Assembly: GCA_030705665.1 (NCBI GenBank)
Contig: JAUZQA010000182.1
Coordinates: 1 to 7,874 of the forward strand
DNA: 7,874 bases
DNA from: Bacillota bacterium
GTDB lineage: Bacteria > Bacillota > Bacilli > Bacillales_B > DSM-18226
Direction of reading: 5' to 3'
In this document: in pieces, positions 1-6,064 of the stretch
Position numbering within the stretch: position 1 is the first letter of the stretch
Layout: each line of letters begins with the position of its first letter
The notes under the pieces: model-generated
What the model was told of the DNA's origin: nothing
The model's database searches: none
Seen by the model: only the letters and a program-made list of their open reading frames with translations
Made by a program: the position numbers and the translations under genes

Positions 1-282
1 CATGAGCATAGATTCAGTTTTAACGAGGCAGTTTCGTTTATGGTGTACTGCGACACACAAGAAGAAATTGATTACTTCTGGGAGAAGCTTTCTGCAGTTA
101 AGGAAGCAGAGCAATGCGGATGGCTGAAGGATAAGTTTGGAATATCCTGGCAGATTGTGCCTAGGGCAATGAACGAGATGATGAGCAAGGGCGCTCCTGA
201 GCAACTCGAGCGCGTAACAAAAGCATTTCTAAAAATGAAAAAATTTGATCTTGCGGAATTACAGAAAGCCTTCGAGGGATAA
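1..282 (+). CDS. PhnB-like VOC family protein, C-terminal part (5' end outside window)
   Basis: The frame is open from base 1 and ends at TAA 280-282, giving about 93 residues of the C-terminal half. Seen: [18 protein letters not shown] followed by a [16 protein letters not shown] block and a tail ending in [15 protein letters not shown]. This order ([23 protein letters not shown], then [14 protein letters not shown]) is the hallmark of the PhnB/YjdN-like branch of the vicinal-oxygen-chelate fold, often annotated as '3-demethylubiquinone-9 3-methyltransferase domain'. Family members are small cytosolic proteins of roughly 130-160 residues with mostly unknown substrates; the old methyltransferase name is not a reliable function. 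The ATG at base 40 is internal, because the conserved segment begins before it (FNEAVSF), so the true start lies upstream of the window. A strong hairpin follows 25 bases after the stop, so the gene ends its own transcription unit and is not linked to the SPFH operon. Confidence 0.88.
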   Translation, partial: HEHRFSFNEAVSFMVYCDTQEEIDYFWEKLSAVKEAEQCGWLKDKFGISWQIVPRAMNEMMSKGAPEQLERVTKAFLKMKKFDLAELQKAFEG

Positions 283-306
283 TGAAGATCTGAGTAATGA
301 GAGAAT

Positions 307-363
307 AAGTGCCAGGAATCATAAAAAGACATTTTTTCTTTATGTGATTCCTGGCACTTTTCT
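307..363 (+). terminator. Long hairpin terminator after the PhnB-like gene
   Basis: A perfect 15-bp inverted repeat (AAGTGCCAGGAATCA at 307-321 against TGATTCCTGGCACTT at 345-359) is followed by TTTCTTT. The pairing continues inwards with one A-A mismatch and one G-U pair (323-329 with 337-343), so the whole 307-359 segment can fold as a hairpin of about 23 pairs with a 7-base loop. The T-rich side is on the + strand, so it should stop transcription from the gene ending at 282 and insulate the SPFH promoter downstream. Confidence 0.8.
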
Positions 364-397
364 TTAAAAAATGACAAAACCATAACCAAAAAAGTTA

Positions 398-426
398 TTT
401 ACTTTTTTTAACAGTAGCCTTATGAT
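398..426 (+). promoter_or_regulatory. Candidate sigma-A promoter of the SPFH/Arc-like operon
   Basis: TTTACT (398-403, 4 of 6 to TTGACA) and TATGAT (421-426, 5 of 6 to TATAAT) are separated by exactly 17 bases. They sit 43 bases before the SPFH start codon. The -10 box overlaps the left edge of the dyad at 425-456, so a protein on that dyad would cover the transcription start region. This is a sequence match only. Confidence 0.5.
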
Positions 427-456
427 GATATTGAAGTGATATCACTTTTATATCAT
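425..456. promoter_or_regulatory. 32-bp dyad of phased TGATAT repeats, probable operator
   Basis: Seen directly: a perfect 14-bp palindrome AAGTGATATCACTT (434-447) is nested in a larger dyad whose outer arms are ATGATAT (425-431) and ATATCAT (450-456). Fourteen of the 16 symmetric base pairs match; only 432/449 and 433/448 fail. TGATAT occurs at 426 and 437, and its complement ATATCA at 439 and 450, so equivalent half-sites recur every 11 bp on one face of the helix. The dyad lies between the -10 box and the ribosome binding site of the SPFH gene. Such phased short repeats fit cooperative binding by dimers. The Arc-like protein encoded by the second gene of the operon is the obvious candidate ligand, by inference. 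Confidence 0.6.
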
Positions 457-468
457 GGAGGGGTAAGT

Positions 469-1332
469 ATGAAGGAAAAATCAATTTTTAAAATGAATGG
501 TTTTGCAGCACTTGTCATTGCCTTAGTGTGTATTGTCGGTGGTGTATTCCTAATTGTTAATGTCTTTTCGGTTGGAGGAAAAGTTGGAGGGTTCGTGGTA
601 TTCTTTCTAGGTTTAATTATTGCCACAAGCTTAACGATTGTGCAGCCAAACCAAGCAAAAGTATTAACGTTTTTTGGCACGTATATGGGTGTCATTCGTG
701 ACCAGGGATTGTGGGCAACGATTCCTTTCACCTTCAAACGGAGTGTATCGTTGCGTGTGACGAATTTTACGAGTGAACGGCTTAAGGTAAATGATTCTGA
801 AGGAAATCCAATTGAAATCGCCGCAGTAGTGGTATATAAGGTAAATGATGCAGCGAAAGCATTGTTTGATGTTGAAAACTACGAAAAATTCATTCAAATT
901 CAAAGTGAAACAGGGATTCGTCATATTGCAAGCAGATATGCTTATGATTCCTACGAAAACAGGGGCGAAAATACCCTAACCTTAAGGCAAAATAGTGATG
1001 AAATTGCTGAGGTTCTTGTTCATGATTTACAAAAGAGACTGGATGTTGCAGGTGTCGATGTGATTGAAGCTAGGATTATGCATCTTGCCTATTCCTCAGA
1101 AATTGCCGCTGCCATGCTTCAAAGACAACAAGCGAATGCCGTTTTATCTGCTCGTAAAGTGATTGTCGACGGGGCAGTGGGGCTTGTAAAAGCTGCGATC
1201 GATCAGCTTCAGGAACAAGAAATTGTCGAACTGGATGAAGAGAAAAAGGCACAAATGGTGAATAACTTAATGGTTGCCATTGTTTCCGAGAAAGGGACAC
1301 AGCCAATTATCAATACCGGAAGTATCTATTAA
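469..1332 (+). CDS. SPFH/band-7 domain membrane protein
   Basis: A 287-residue membrane-anchored SPFH (stomatin/prohibitin/flotillin/HflK-C) protein. Two hydrophobic segments lie near the N-terminus (about residues 10-33 and 39-58). The SPFH domain follows at about residues 58-230, entered by TIVQPNQAKVLTFFGTYMGVI with a later stretch LRVTNFTSERLKVND and an IEIAAVVVYKV strand. A short acidic helix (LQEQEIVELDEEKKAQ) and a conserved-looking tail (QPIINTGSIY) close the protein; there is no long flotillin-type coiled coil. ATG 469 is chosen because GGAGGGG (457-463) lies 5 bases before it; an in-frame GTG at 436 lies inside the operator and lacks a site. SPFH proteins form oligomeric membrane microdomain scaffolds; the role of this subgroup is unknown to me. 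It is followed 13 bases later by an Arc-like gene, a pairing I recall from many Firmicutes and Actinobacteria. Function beyond the fold is inference. Confidence 0.9.
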   Translation: MKEKSIFKMNGFAALVIALVCIVGGVFLIVNVFSVGGKVGGFVVFFLGLIIATSLTIVQPNQAKVLTFFGTYMGVIRDQGLWATIPFTFKRSVSLRVTNFTSERLKVNDSEGNPIEIAAVVVYKVNDAAKALFDVENYEKFIQIQSETGIRHIASRYAYDSYENRGENTLTLRQNSDEIAEVLVHDLQKRLDVAGVDVIEARIMHLAYSSEIAAAMLQRQQANAVLSARKVIVDGAVGLVKAAIDQLQEQEIVELDEEKKAQMVNNLMVAIVSEKGTQPIINTGSIY

Positions 1333-1345
1333 GGTTGTGTTATAA

Positions 1346-1501
1346 ATGAATAAGCGAAAAGCATTTCCGTTGCGGATCGATCCAAAACTATACGAAGTTC
1401 TGGAAAAATGGGCGCAGGATGAACTGCGAAGTGTGAATGCCCAAATCGAGGTCATCTTAAAAGAAGCGGCAAAAAAAGCGGGAAGAATAAAAAAAGAATA
1501 A
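1346..1501 (+). CDS. Arc-like ribbon-helix-helix DNA-binding protein, 51 residues
   Basis: A short gene: ATG 1346, TAA 1499-1501, 51 residues. The protein starts [20 protein letters not shown] and contains the segment [16 protein letters not shown]. This is a ribbon-helix-helix layout: a basic beta strand (residues about 3-10, KRKAFPLR) that would enter the major groove as a two-stranded ribbon, helix 1 (about 12-26), a turn with the typical S-V-N-A-Q-I helix-2 start (29-34), helix 2 to about residue 44, then a lysine-rich tail. It matches the Arc/HicB-antitoxin type. The start codon is 13 bases after the SPFH stop, with only a weak AAGG (1331-1334) before it, so translation probably depends on the upstream gene. 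It is the last gene before a hairpin. Expected role: a dimeric regulator, probably acting on its own operon through the dyad at 425-456. No partner toxin is visible; the only companion is the SPFH protein. Confidence 0.85.
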   Translation: MNKRKAFPLRIDPKLYEVLEKWAQDELRSVNAQIEVILKEAAKKAGRIKKE

Positions 1502-1511
1502 ACTTTTGATA

Positions 1512-1542
1512 TCGGGCACCTGCTTACTAAGTAGGTGCCTGA
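1512..1542 (+). terminator. Hairpin after the Arc-like gene, possible weak terminator
   Basis: Arms 1512-1525 and 1529-1542 (core GGCACCT against AGGTGCC, extended by further A-T and G-U pairs) close on a 3-base loop. The hairpin starts 11 bases after the Arc-like stop codon. The following bases (GTTATTCTCGTC) contain few T residues, so termination may be inefficient. Position and stem strength support a terminator; the tail does not. Confidence 0.5.
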
Positions 1543-1601
1543 GTTATTCTCGTCAAGCTTTTGTAAATATTAGTGAACTAAGTTGAAAATAAGGAGTAGA
1601 A

Positions 1602-1640
1602 ATGAATCATAAAATATCATTTCCATATATAAAATCGTAA
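1602..1640 (+). other. Candidate 12-codon leader ORF upstream of the xanthine dehydrogenase operon
   Basis: AAGGAG (1591-1596) lies 5 bases before an ATG that opens MNHKISFPYIKS and stops at TAA 1638-1640. This is the best ribosome binding site in the region between the Arc-like gene and the molybdopterin subunit, better than that of the subunit itself (GAAGGGTG, 1673-1680). The ORF could be a regulatory leader peptide, a remnant, or chance. No run of codons for one amino acid hints at classical attenuation. No confident promoter was found in 1543-1687, although a short dyad TTAGT-GA-ACTAA lies at 1570-1581. Confidence 0.2.
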
Positions 1641-1687
1641 GAAGAGGTTTTCTCCATTTAAAAAATTGAGTCGAAGGGTGTGTTGCC

Positions 1688-3850
1688 ATGAGTCTCAAAG
1701 ACATAAGCACTTCAGTGCCCAAAAAAGACCATAGTGGTAAAGTATCGGGTCAGCTGCCCTATATTAGTGACATGAAAGTGGAAAATATGGTTTATGGTGT
1801 TTTGGTTCGATCGTCCATTGCCTATGGAAAAATCCTATCCATTCATTTGCCGAACCTTCCGGAAGGCTATGAAGCGGTTGGAGCAGAGAATATTCCCGGA
1901 CCAAATTATGTAAAAATCATAAAAGAAGATCAGCCGATTTTTGCCAATGAATGGGTCAATTATATTGGTGAGCCAATTCTTATGCTCGTGGGAAAAGACC
2001 TGAATGTTTTGTACGGTTTGCGGAATGAAGTGAAGGTAGAATTTGAAGAACATCAGGCTATCTATACATTGGAAGAAGCCATTAAACAAATATCATCCTC
2101 CGAAGTAATTATGGCAAACTATGAATTTGGCGAAAGCTTAGAAAATATTTCAGCGATCGAACAGGGGGCCCACCAAATCATTGAAGAAGAATATAGTACT
2201 GGTTATCAGGAGCATGTCTACCTTGAGCCACAAGGAATGCTAGCCGTTTATAAGGATGATGAAATTGTCGTACAGGGATCGATGCAATGTCTTTATTATA
2301 TAAAAAATGCATTGCTAAGTGCTTTAGCATGCGGCGATGATAAAGTAAGAGTGGTGCAAAGCCCTACAGGTGGAGGTTTTGGAGGCAAAGAAGATTATCC
2401 TTCGATGATGGCCTGTCACGTAGCCGTTGCTGCAAGAGCAGTTAAAAAGTCTGTGATGCTCGTGTTCGACCGTTCTGAAGATATGGTGGTTACGACGAAA
2501 AGGCATCCGGCCAAACTCAAATATCGAACTGCCTTAGATCAGGCTGGAAATATTTTGAGCATGTGTGTTGACATCTTTCTCGATGGCGGAGCGAATTTGG
2601 GATTGAGCAATGTCGTGCTGCAGCGTGCCCTAATTAATAGTGCAGGTGTTTATCAAATTCCGCATTTTCATGCAAAAGGATTTTGTTTAAAAACGAACAC
2701 CGTCCCTAACGGTGCCTTCAGAGGTTTTGGTGCTCCACAAAGCTTTGCCGGAATCGAAAGTCATATGGGGCATCTTAGTAAACTGTCAAAACTAGACCCG
2801 CTTGAATATAAACGAAAATACCTCGTCAAACAAGGAGACCCCACAATTACTAAAGGTAAATTTCGAGACCCCATATTAGTGGAAGATATGATTGTAGATT
2901 TACTCAACACGACACAATACTCAAAGAAAAAAGAGGAATTTCGGCGTTTTAATCAACAAAATCAACGCTATAAAAAAGGAATCGGAACATCTCTGTTCCT
3001 CCATGGCTGTGGATTTACAGGCAGTGGCGAAAGAGATCATATTAAGGCAACAGTAAAGCTTGTCAAATCAAAAGATGACAAGGTTATGCTAAAAATCTCC
3101 AACTCTGATATGGGACAAGGCATTTATACCACTTTAAGTAAAATTGTCGCCAAAGAACTAAACCTTCCCTTCGAAAAAGTTTTATACCCGAATCCCGATA
3201 CAAAAGAGGTACCCGACTCCGGTCCCACAGTAGCTTCCAGGACGACAATGATTGTCGGAAAATTGCTTCAGCGTGCCGCAAAAAAACTGAAAGCTCAGTG
3301 GCAACCAGGGATGGAACAGGAAGTAGTGGAGAATTATGTTCACCGTGAAATGATTCCTTGGAATGAGTTGACCTTTACTGGAGATGCCTACCCGGCATAT
3401 TCATGGGGAGTTAATTTCGTTGAAGTAGAAGTTGATACGTTAACTGGAAATGTAAAGTTGGAAAAAGTATACGGAAATTATGAAGTTGGCAAGGTCATTG
3501 ATGAACGGATTATGAAAGGACAAATTGACGGTGGTTTGGCTCAAGGATTAGCGTACGGGTATCTGGAAAAGATGACGTCTAAACAGGGCAGAATCCAACA
3601 AAAAAGCATATCGGATTACGGACCGCCGACTTCATTGGACGTTGTTTCAATCGAAAGTAAGGTGTTTGATAATCCCTACACGGATGGTCCATATGGGGCG
3701 AAGGGTGCAGGCGAGTTGACGTTAATCGGCGGCGCACCGGCCGTCCAAGCTGCGATTGAGGATGCATTGCAAACCTCTTTTCAGCAAATTCCGATTACAC
3801 CGGAAGTCATTATTGAACGTCTTTGGATGAAAGATGGTGAAGAAGGTTGA
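1688..3850 (+). CDS. pucD: Xanthine dehydrogenase, molybdopterin-binding catalytic subunit (PucD/XdhA type)
   Basis: A 720-residue large subunit that hydroxylates purines at the Mo centre (hypoxanthine to xanthine to urate). Domain order is normal: an N-terminal aldehyde oxidase/xanthine dehydrogenase a/b hammerhead (about 1-130), then the two Moco-binding domains. Visible residues match bovine XDH as I recall its numbering: Gln200 (Q767), Glu235 in GGGFGGKE (E802), Arg313 in LQRAL (R880), Arg345 and Phe347 in AFRGFG (R912, F914), Phe443-Thr444 (F1009-T1010), Gln477 in DMGQG, and the base Glu676 in GAKGAGEL (E1261). The spacings Q-E 35, E-R 78 and E-R 110 are identical to bovine. The purine-orienting Glu/Arg pair argues against aldehyde oxidase, and the lack of a Cys active-site loop argues against CO dehydrogenase. 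ATG 1688 has GAAGGGTG 7 bases upstream. Length is close to PucD (about 745). It overlaps the next gene by 4 bases. Substrate is inferred. Confidence 0.92.
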   Translation: MSLKDISTSVPKKDHSGKVSGQLPYISDMKVENMVYGVLVRSSIAYGKILSIHLPNLPEGYEAVGAENIPGPNYVKIIKEDQPIFANEWVNYIGEPILMLVGKDLNVLYGLRNEVKVEFEEHQAIYTLEEAIKQISSSEVIMANYEFGESLENISAIEQGAHQIIEEEYSTGYQEHVYLEPQGMLAVYKDDEIVVQGSMQCLYYIKNALLSALACGDDKVRVVQSPTGGGFGGKEDYPSMMACHVAVAARAVKKSVMLVFDRSEDMVVTTKRHPAKLKYRTALDQAGNILSMCVDIFLDGGANLGLSNVVLQRALINSAGVYQIPHFHAKGFCLKTNTVPNGAFRGFGAPQSFAGIESHMGHLSKLSKLDPLEYKRKYLVKQGDPTITKGKFRDPILVEDMIVDLLNTTQYSKKKEEFRRFNQQNQRYKKGIGTSLFLHGCGFTGSGERDHIKATVKLVKSKDDKVMLKISNSDMGQGIYTTLSKIVAKELNLPFEKVLYPNPDTKEVPDSGPTVASRTTMIVGKLLQRAAKKLKAQWQPGMEQEVVENYVHREMIPWNELTFTGDAYPAYSWGVNFVEVEVDTLTGNVKLEKVYGNYEVGKVIDERIMKGQIDGGLAQGLAYGYLEKMTSKQGRIQQKSISDYGPPTSLDVVSIESKVFDNPYTDGPYGAKGAGELTLIGGAPAVQAAIEDALQTSFQQIPITPEVIIERLWMKDGEEG

Positions 3851-4323
3851 TTAAATTCACATTAAATGGAAGAACGGTAGAAACGAATTCCCCTGCTACA
3901 GCAAGATTACTAGATGTATTGAGAGATGAGTTTGAGCTAATCGGAACAAAGGAAGGCTGTGGCGAAGGGGAGTGCGGTGCCTGCAGTGTGATGGTGAATA
4001 ACCTCCTGCAAAACAGCTGTCTGATTCCGATTGGCTCGATTGAGGGCGCAGAAATTCAAACGATAGAAAGTCTAATGGAAACGGAACAATTTAAGATTTT
4101 AGATGAGAGCTATTCGACTGCAGGAGGAGTGCAATGCGGTTACTGTATTCCTGGGATGGTCGTGGCAAGTGCTGCATTGTTATCAAAAAATCCTCATCCT
4201 TCAGAGGCGGAAATTCGTGAAGGTATTTCCGGAAATCTGTGCCGTTGTACGGGCTACAACATGATTGTAGAGGCGATCATTCTGGCAGCAAAAAAAGGTG
4301 ATGGCATATGGCAGAGAAAATAA
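3847..4323 (+). CDS. pucE: Xanthine dehydrogenase, [2Fe-2S] subunit (PucE/XdhC-FeS type)
   Basis: A 158-residue electron-transfer subunit with two [2Fe-2S] clusters. The N-terminal plant-ferredoxin-like domain carries Cys38, Cys43, Cys46 and Cys58 (CGEGECGAC...C). The C-terminal helical domain carries Cys97 and Cys100 (QCGYC) and Cys132 and Cys134 (LCRC) for the cluster next to molybdopterin. All eight ligands are present. The start is TTG 3847, read as Met: its bases overlap the upstream stop in a TTGA junction, and the protein then begins IKFTLNGR, exactly where this family starts. GGTGA (3836-3840) lies 6 bases before it. This arrangement indicates translational coupling, so the Mo and FeS subunits are made in step. 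The 3' end overlaps the FAD subunit gene by 16 bases. The subunit bridges the Mo site and the FAD in the cytosolic heterotrimer. Confidence 0.93.
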   Translation: MIKFTLNGRTVETNSPATARLLDVLRDEFELIGTKEGCGEGECGACSVMVNNLLQNSCLIPIGSIEGAEIQTIESLMETEQFKILDESYSTAGGVQCGYCIPGMVVASAALLSKNPHPSEAEIREGISGNLCRCTGYNMIVEAIILAAKKGDGIWQRK

Positions 4324-5177
4324 CCGCGTATCGATTCAGTCGACTAGATCAAACTTTGAGCCAATTGAATAAAGAAGATTGTGCAATCATCGCTGGAGGG
4401 ACTGATGTTATGGTTCTTCACAAAAGTGGAAGGGGAGTACCTCCCAAAATACCTAAACCAATTGTGTTTATCGATCACCTTTCTGAATTAAAGCAGGTGT
4501 ATCAAAATCAAAGGGATCTCCATATCGGGGCTTGCTGTACCTATAGTGAATTACTTGATCATCCCTTAATTCCTATCCTATTAAAGAATGCGATTAGAAC
4601 TATTGCTGCCCCAGCAATTAGGAACCGAGGTACATTGGGTGGAAATATTTGCAATGCCTCTCCAGCCGGCGACACACTTCCATTGTTATACGTATACAAT
4701 GCAAAGCTTCTGTTGCGCTCGGTAGATGGCGAACGTGTAGTTGCCATCAACGATTTTATTCAAGGTCCACGAAGGGTCGGGCGATTTCAAAATGAAATCC
4801 TGGTTGAGATTATGTTACCATCAGTGTTTGAAGTTGGTGCACATATCGTATTTGAAAAAGTAGGGAACAGGAACGCGGATGCCATTGCCAAAGTATCGTT
4901 TGCGGGTTTTATCCGCATAAGCAATGAAAGAATCGATGACATTCGCTTTGCCTTCGGGGCAGTCGGACCTACTATGGTTCGTTCAATCGCTATTGAGAAG
5001 AAATTGCATGGAAAACCGATCCCATTAGCCTCCGCAGACATCACTTCCATTGTCGCAGACTTTGAAAAAATTATTAAACCGATCGACGACCAGCGTTCCA
5101 CGGCCGTCTACAGAAAAACAGTCGCTCTAAATCTATTACGCTATTTTCTTAGCATGAAGCAATATCCACCATATTAA
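4308..5177 (+). CDS. pucC: Xanthine dehydrogenase, FAD-binding subunit (PucC type)
   Basis: A 289-residue FAD subunit of the CO dehydrogenase/xanthine dehydrogenase medium-chain family, the site where electrons leave to NAD+ or another acceptor. Flavin-binding motifs are visible: AGGTDVM at residues 29-35 and the pair TLGGN (109-113) and NASPAGD (116-122), preceded by AAPAIRNRG. The C-terminal CODH-FAD domain starts near FEKVGNRNADAIAKVS. No extra Cys-rich insert of the 4-hydroxybenzoyl-CoA reductase kind is seen. ATG 4308 is preceded by AAGGTGA (4295-4301) at 6 bases and lies inside the end of the FeS gene (16-base overlap), so it is part of the same coupled series. An ATG at 4301 is in another frame and closes quickly. 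Length agrees with PucC (about 277). In this operon the FAD gene comes third, not first as in the B. subtilis puc set. Confidence 0.92.
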   Translation: MAEKITAYRFSRLDQTLSQLNKEDCAIIAGGTDVMVLHKSGRGVPPKIPKPIVFIDHLSELKQVYQNQRDLHIGACCTYSELLDHPLIPILLKNAIRTIAAPAIRNRGTLGGNICNASPAGDTLPLLYVYNAKLLLRSVDGERVVAINDFIQGPRRVGRFQNEILVEIMLPSVFEVGAHIVFEKVGNRNADAIAKVSFAGFIRISNERIDDIRFAFGAVGPTMVRSIAIEKKLHGKPIPLASADITSIVADFEKIIKPIDDQRSTAVYRKTVALNLLRYFLSMKQYPPY

Positions 5178-5205
5178 TTTTTTCAAAAAAAGGGGAGAAC
5201 TATCC

Positions 5206-6006
5206 ATGCTGCTGATGGAAAAAGTGGCCATGCTGACGCGTCAAAACCAAACCTTTGCTTTAGCCATGATTATTGAATCAAAGGGCTCGACTCCCAGTCA
5301 TGTTGGAAAAATGATAGTCTATCAGGAAGGTGCGATTGAAGGGACGGTCGGAGGGGGCTTGGCTGAATACTATATCATCGAAGAAAGTGTAAAGGCCATC
5401 CAAAATGGACAATCAAAAATCGTTGAATATAAATTGAATAAACATGCCAAAGACGGAATTCAGATGAATTGCGGCGGTACCTTACGAGTATTTATTGAAG
5501 TCTATAAAAGCAGGCCAGAACTGGTTTTAGTTGGTGCCGGTCATTTGAGCTATGCGATGGCAAAGCTCGCTGATTTTCTGGAATATCCTTATTGCATTGT
5601 CGATGACCGCCTTGGTTATTGTACGAAGGAGCGCTTTCCGAATGCGACCAACCTTTTTGTGAACGAGGATATCGAAAAAGCTTTGCTTGCCACCAGCCTA
5701 AATGAAAATTCTTTTGTGGCGATTGCAACAAAAGATCGAGACGATATTGCCTTAAAAACAATCCTGAAATTTCCCTGTGCATATGTAGGGATGGTTGCCA
5801 GTAAACGCAAGGTGATCAGCATTTTTGAAAAATTAAAAAGTGAAGGGGTCATGGAAGATCAATTGGCGCAGGTTCATTCTCCGATCGGATTGGAGATTGG
5901 CTCGGAAACAACAGAAGAAATTGCAATCAGTATTATCGGAGAAATCATCAAAGTAAGCAGAGAAAAAAGGCCAATAAAAGTGAAACAAATAAATAGGTTC
6001 TTATAA
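5206..6006 (+). CDS. pucA: XdhC/CoxI-family Moco maturation factor (PucA-like)
   Basis: A 266-residue member of the XdhC/CoxI family. These proteins bind molybdenum cofactor, promote its sulfuration and deliver it to the apo-dehydrogenase; they are not enzyme subunits. The N-terminal XdhC_CoxI domain shows KGSTP (26-30), GTVGGGLAE (46-54) and MNCGG (87-91). The C-terminal Rossmann-like domain shows VLVGAGHLSYAMAKLA (from 107), DDR (133-135), YVGMVASKRK (193-202) and HSPIGLEIG (224-232) with the following ETTEEIA. ATG 5206 follows GGGGAG (5192-5197) at 8 bases; the gap to the FAD gene is 28 bases with no terminator, so it belongs to the operon as last gene. The segment where many relatives have T-R-G-H-x-x-D reads TKDRDD (175-180), without the His. 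It is shorter than B. subtilis PucA (about 330 from memory) but has both domains. Confidence 0.87.
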   Translation: MLLMEKVAMLTRQNQTFALAMIIESKGSTPSHVGKMIVYQEGAIEGTVGGGLAEYYIIEESVKAIQNGQSKIVEYKLNKHAKDGIQMNCGGTLRVFIEVYKSRPELVLVGAGHLSYAMAKLADFLEYPYCIVDDRLGYCTKERFPNATNLFVNEDIEKALLATSLNENSFVAIATKDRDDIALKTILKFPCAYVGMVASKRKVISIFEKLKSEGVMEDQLAQVHSPIGLEIGSETTEEIAISIIGEIIKVSREKRPIKVKQINRFL

Positions 6007-6057
6007 ATAAAGGTAGAAGTCTTCACATGAAGAAGACTTCTACCTTTATTGTGATTA
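6006..6057. terminator. Bidirectional terminator between convergent genes
   Basis: A perfect 19-bp inverted repeat (6006-6024 against 6032-6050, AATAAAGGTAGAAG... paired with ...CTTCTACCTTTATT) has a 7-base loop. It begins on the last base of the pucA-like stop codon and ends 15 bases before the stop of the - strand propeller gene. The A-rich left and T-rich right outer arms give a T-rich exit on both strands, so it can terminate both the xanthine dehydrogenase operon and the opposing gene. Confidence 0.88.
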
Positions 6058-6064
6058 CTTTGTA

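Noticed and set aside
40..282. Complete 80-residue gene starting at ATG 40
   Set aside because: The frame is open to base 1 and the residues before the ATG fit the family, so the gene is partial.
72..389. 105-codon - strand ORF
   Set aside because: It runs antisense to the PhnB-like gene and through the terminator hairpin, with low-complexity, unfamiliar protein sequence: a shadow frame.
436..468. Longer SPFH protein starting at GTG 436
   Set aside because: This start lies inside the operator dyad, has no ribosome binding site, and would fall almost at the predicted transcription start; ATG 469 has GGAGGGG at good spacing.
1543..1687. PucR box or purine riboswitch upstream of the xanthine dehydrogenase operon
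   Set aside because: No TTGGTTAA-like core on either strand and none of the conserved purine-aptamer segments were seen.
1688..3850. CO dehydrogenase (CoxL) or aldehyde oxidase large subunit
   Set aside because: The catalytic loop has no CoxL-type Cys, and both Glu235 and Arg313, typical of purine-hydroxylating enzymes, are present.
5178..5205. Terminator between the FAD and maturation genes
   Set aside because: TTTTTTCAAAAAA has no loop or GC stem; it is a simple A/T run before the ribosome binding site.
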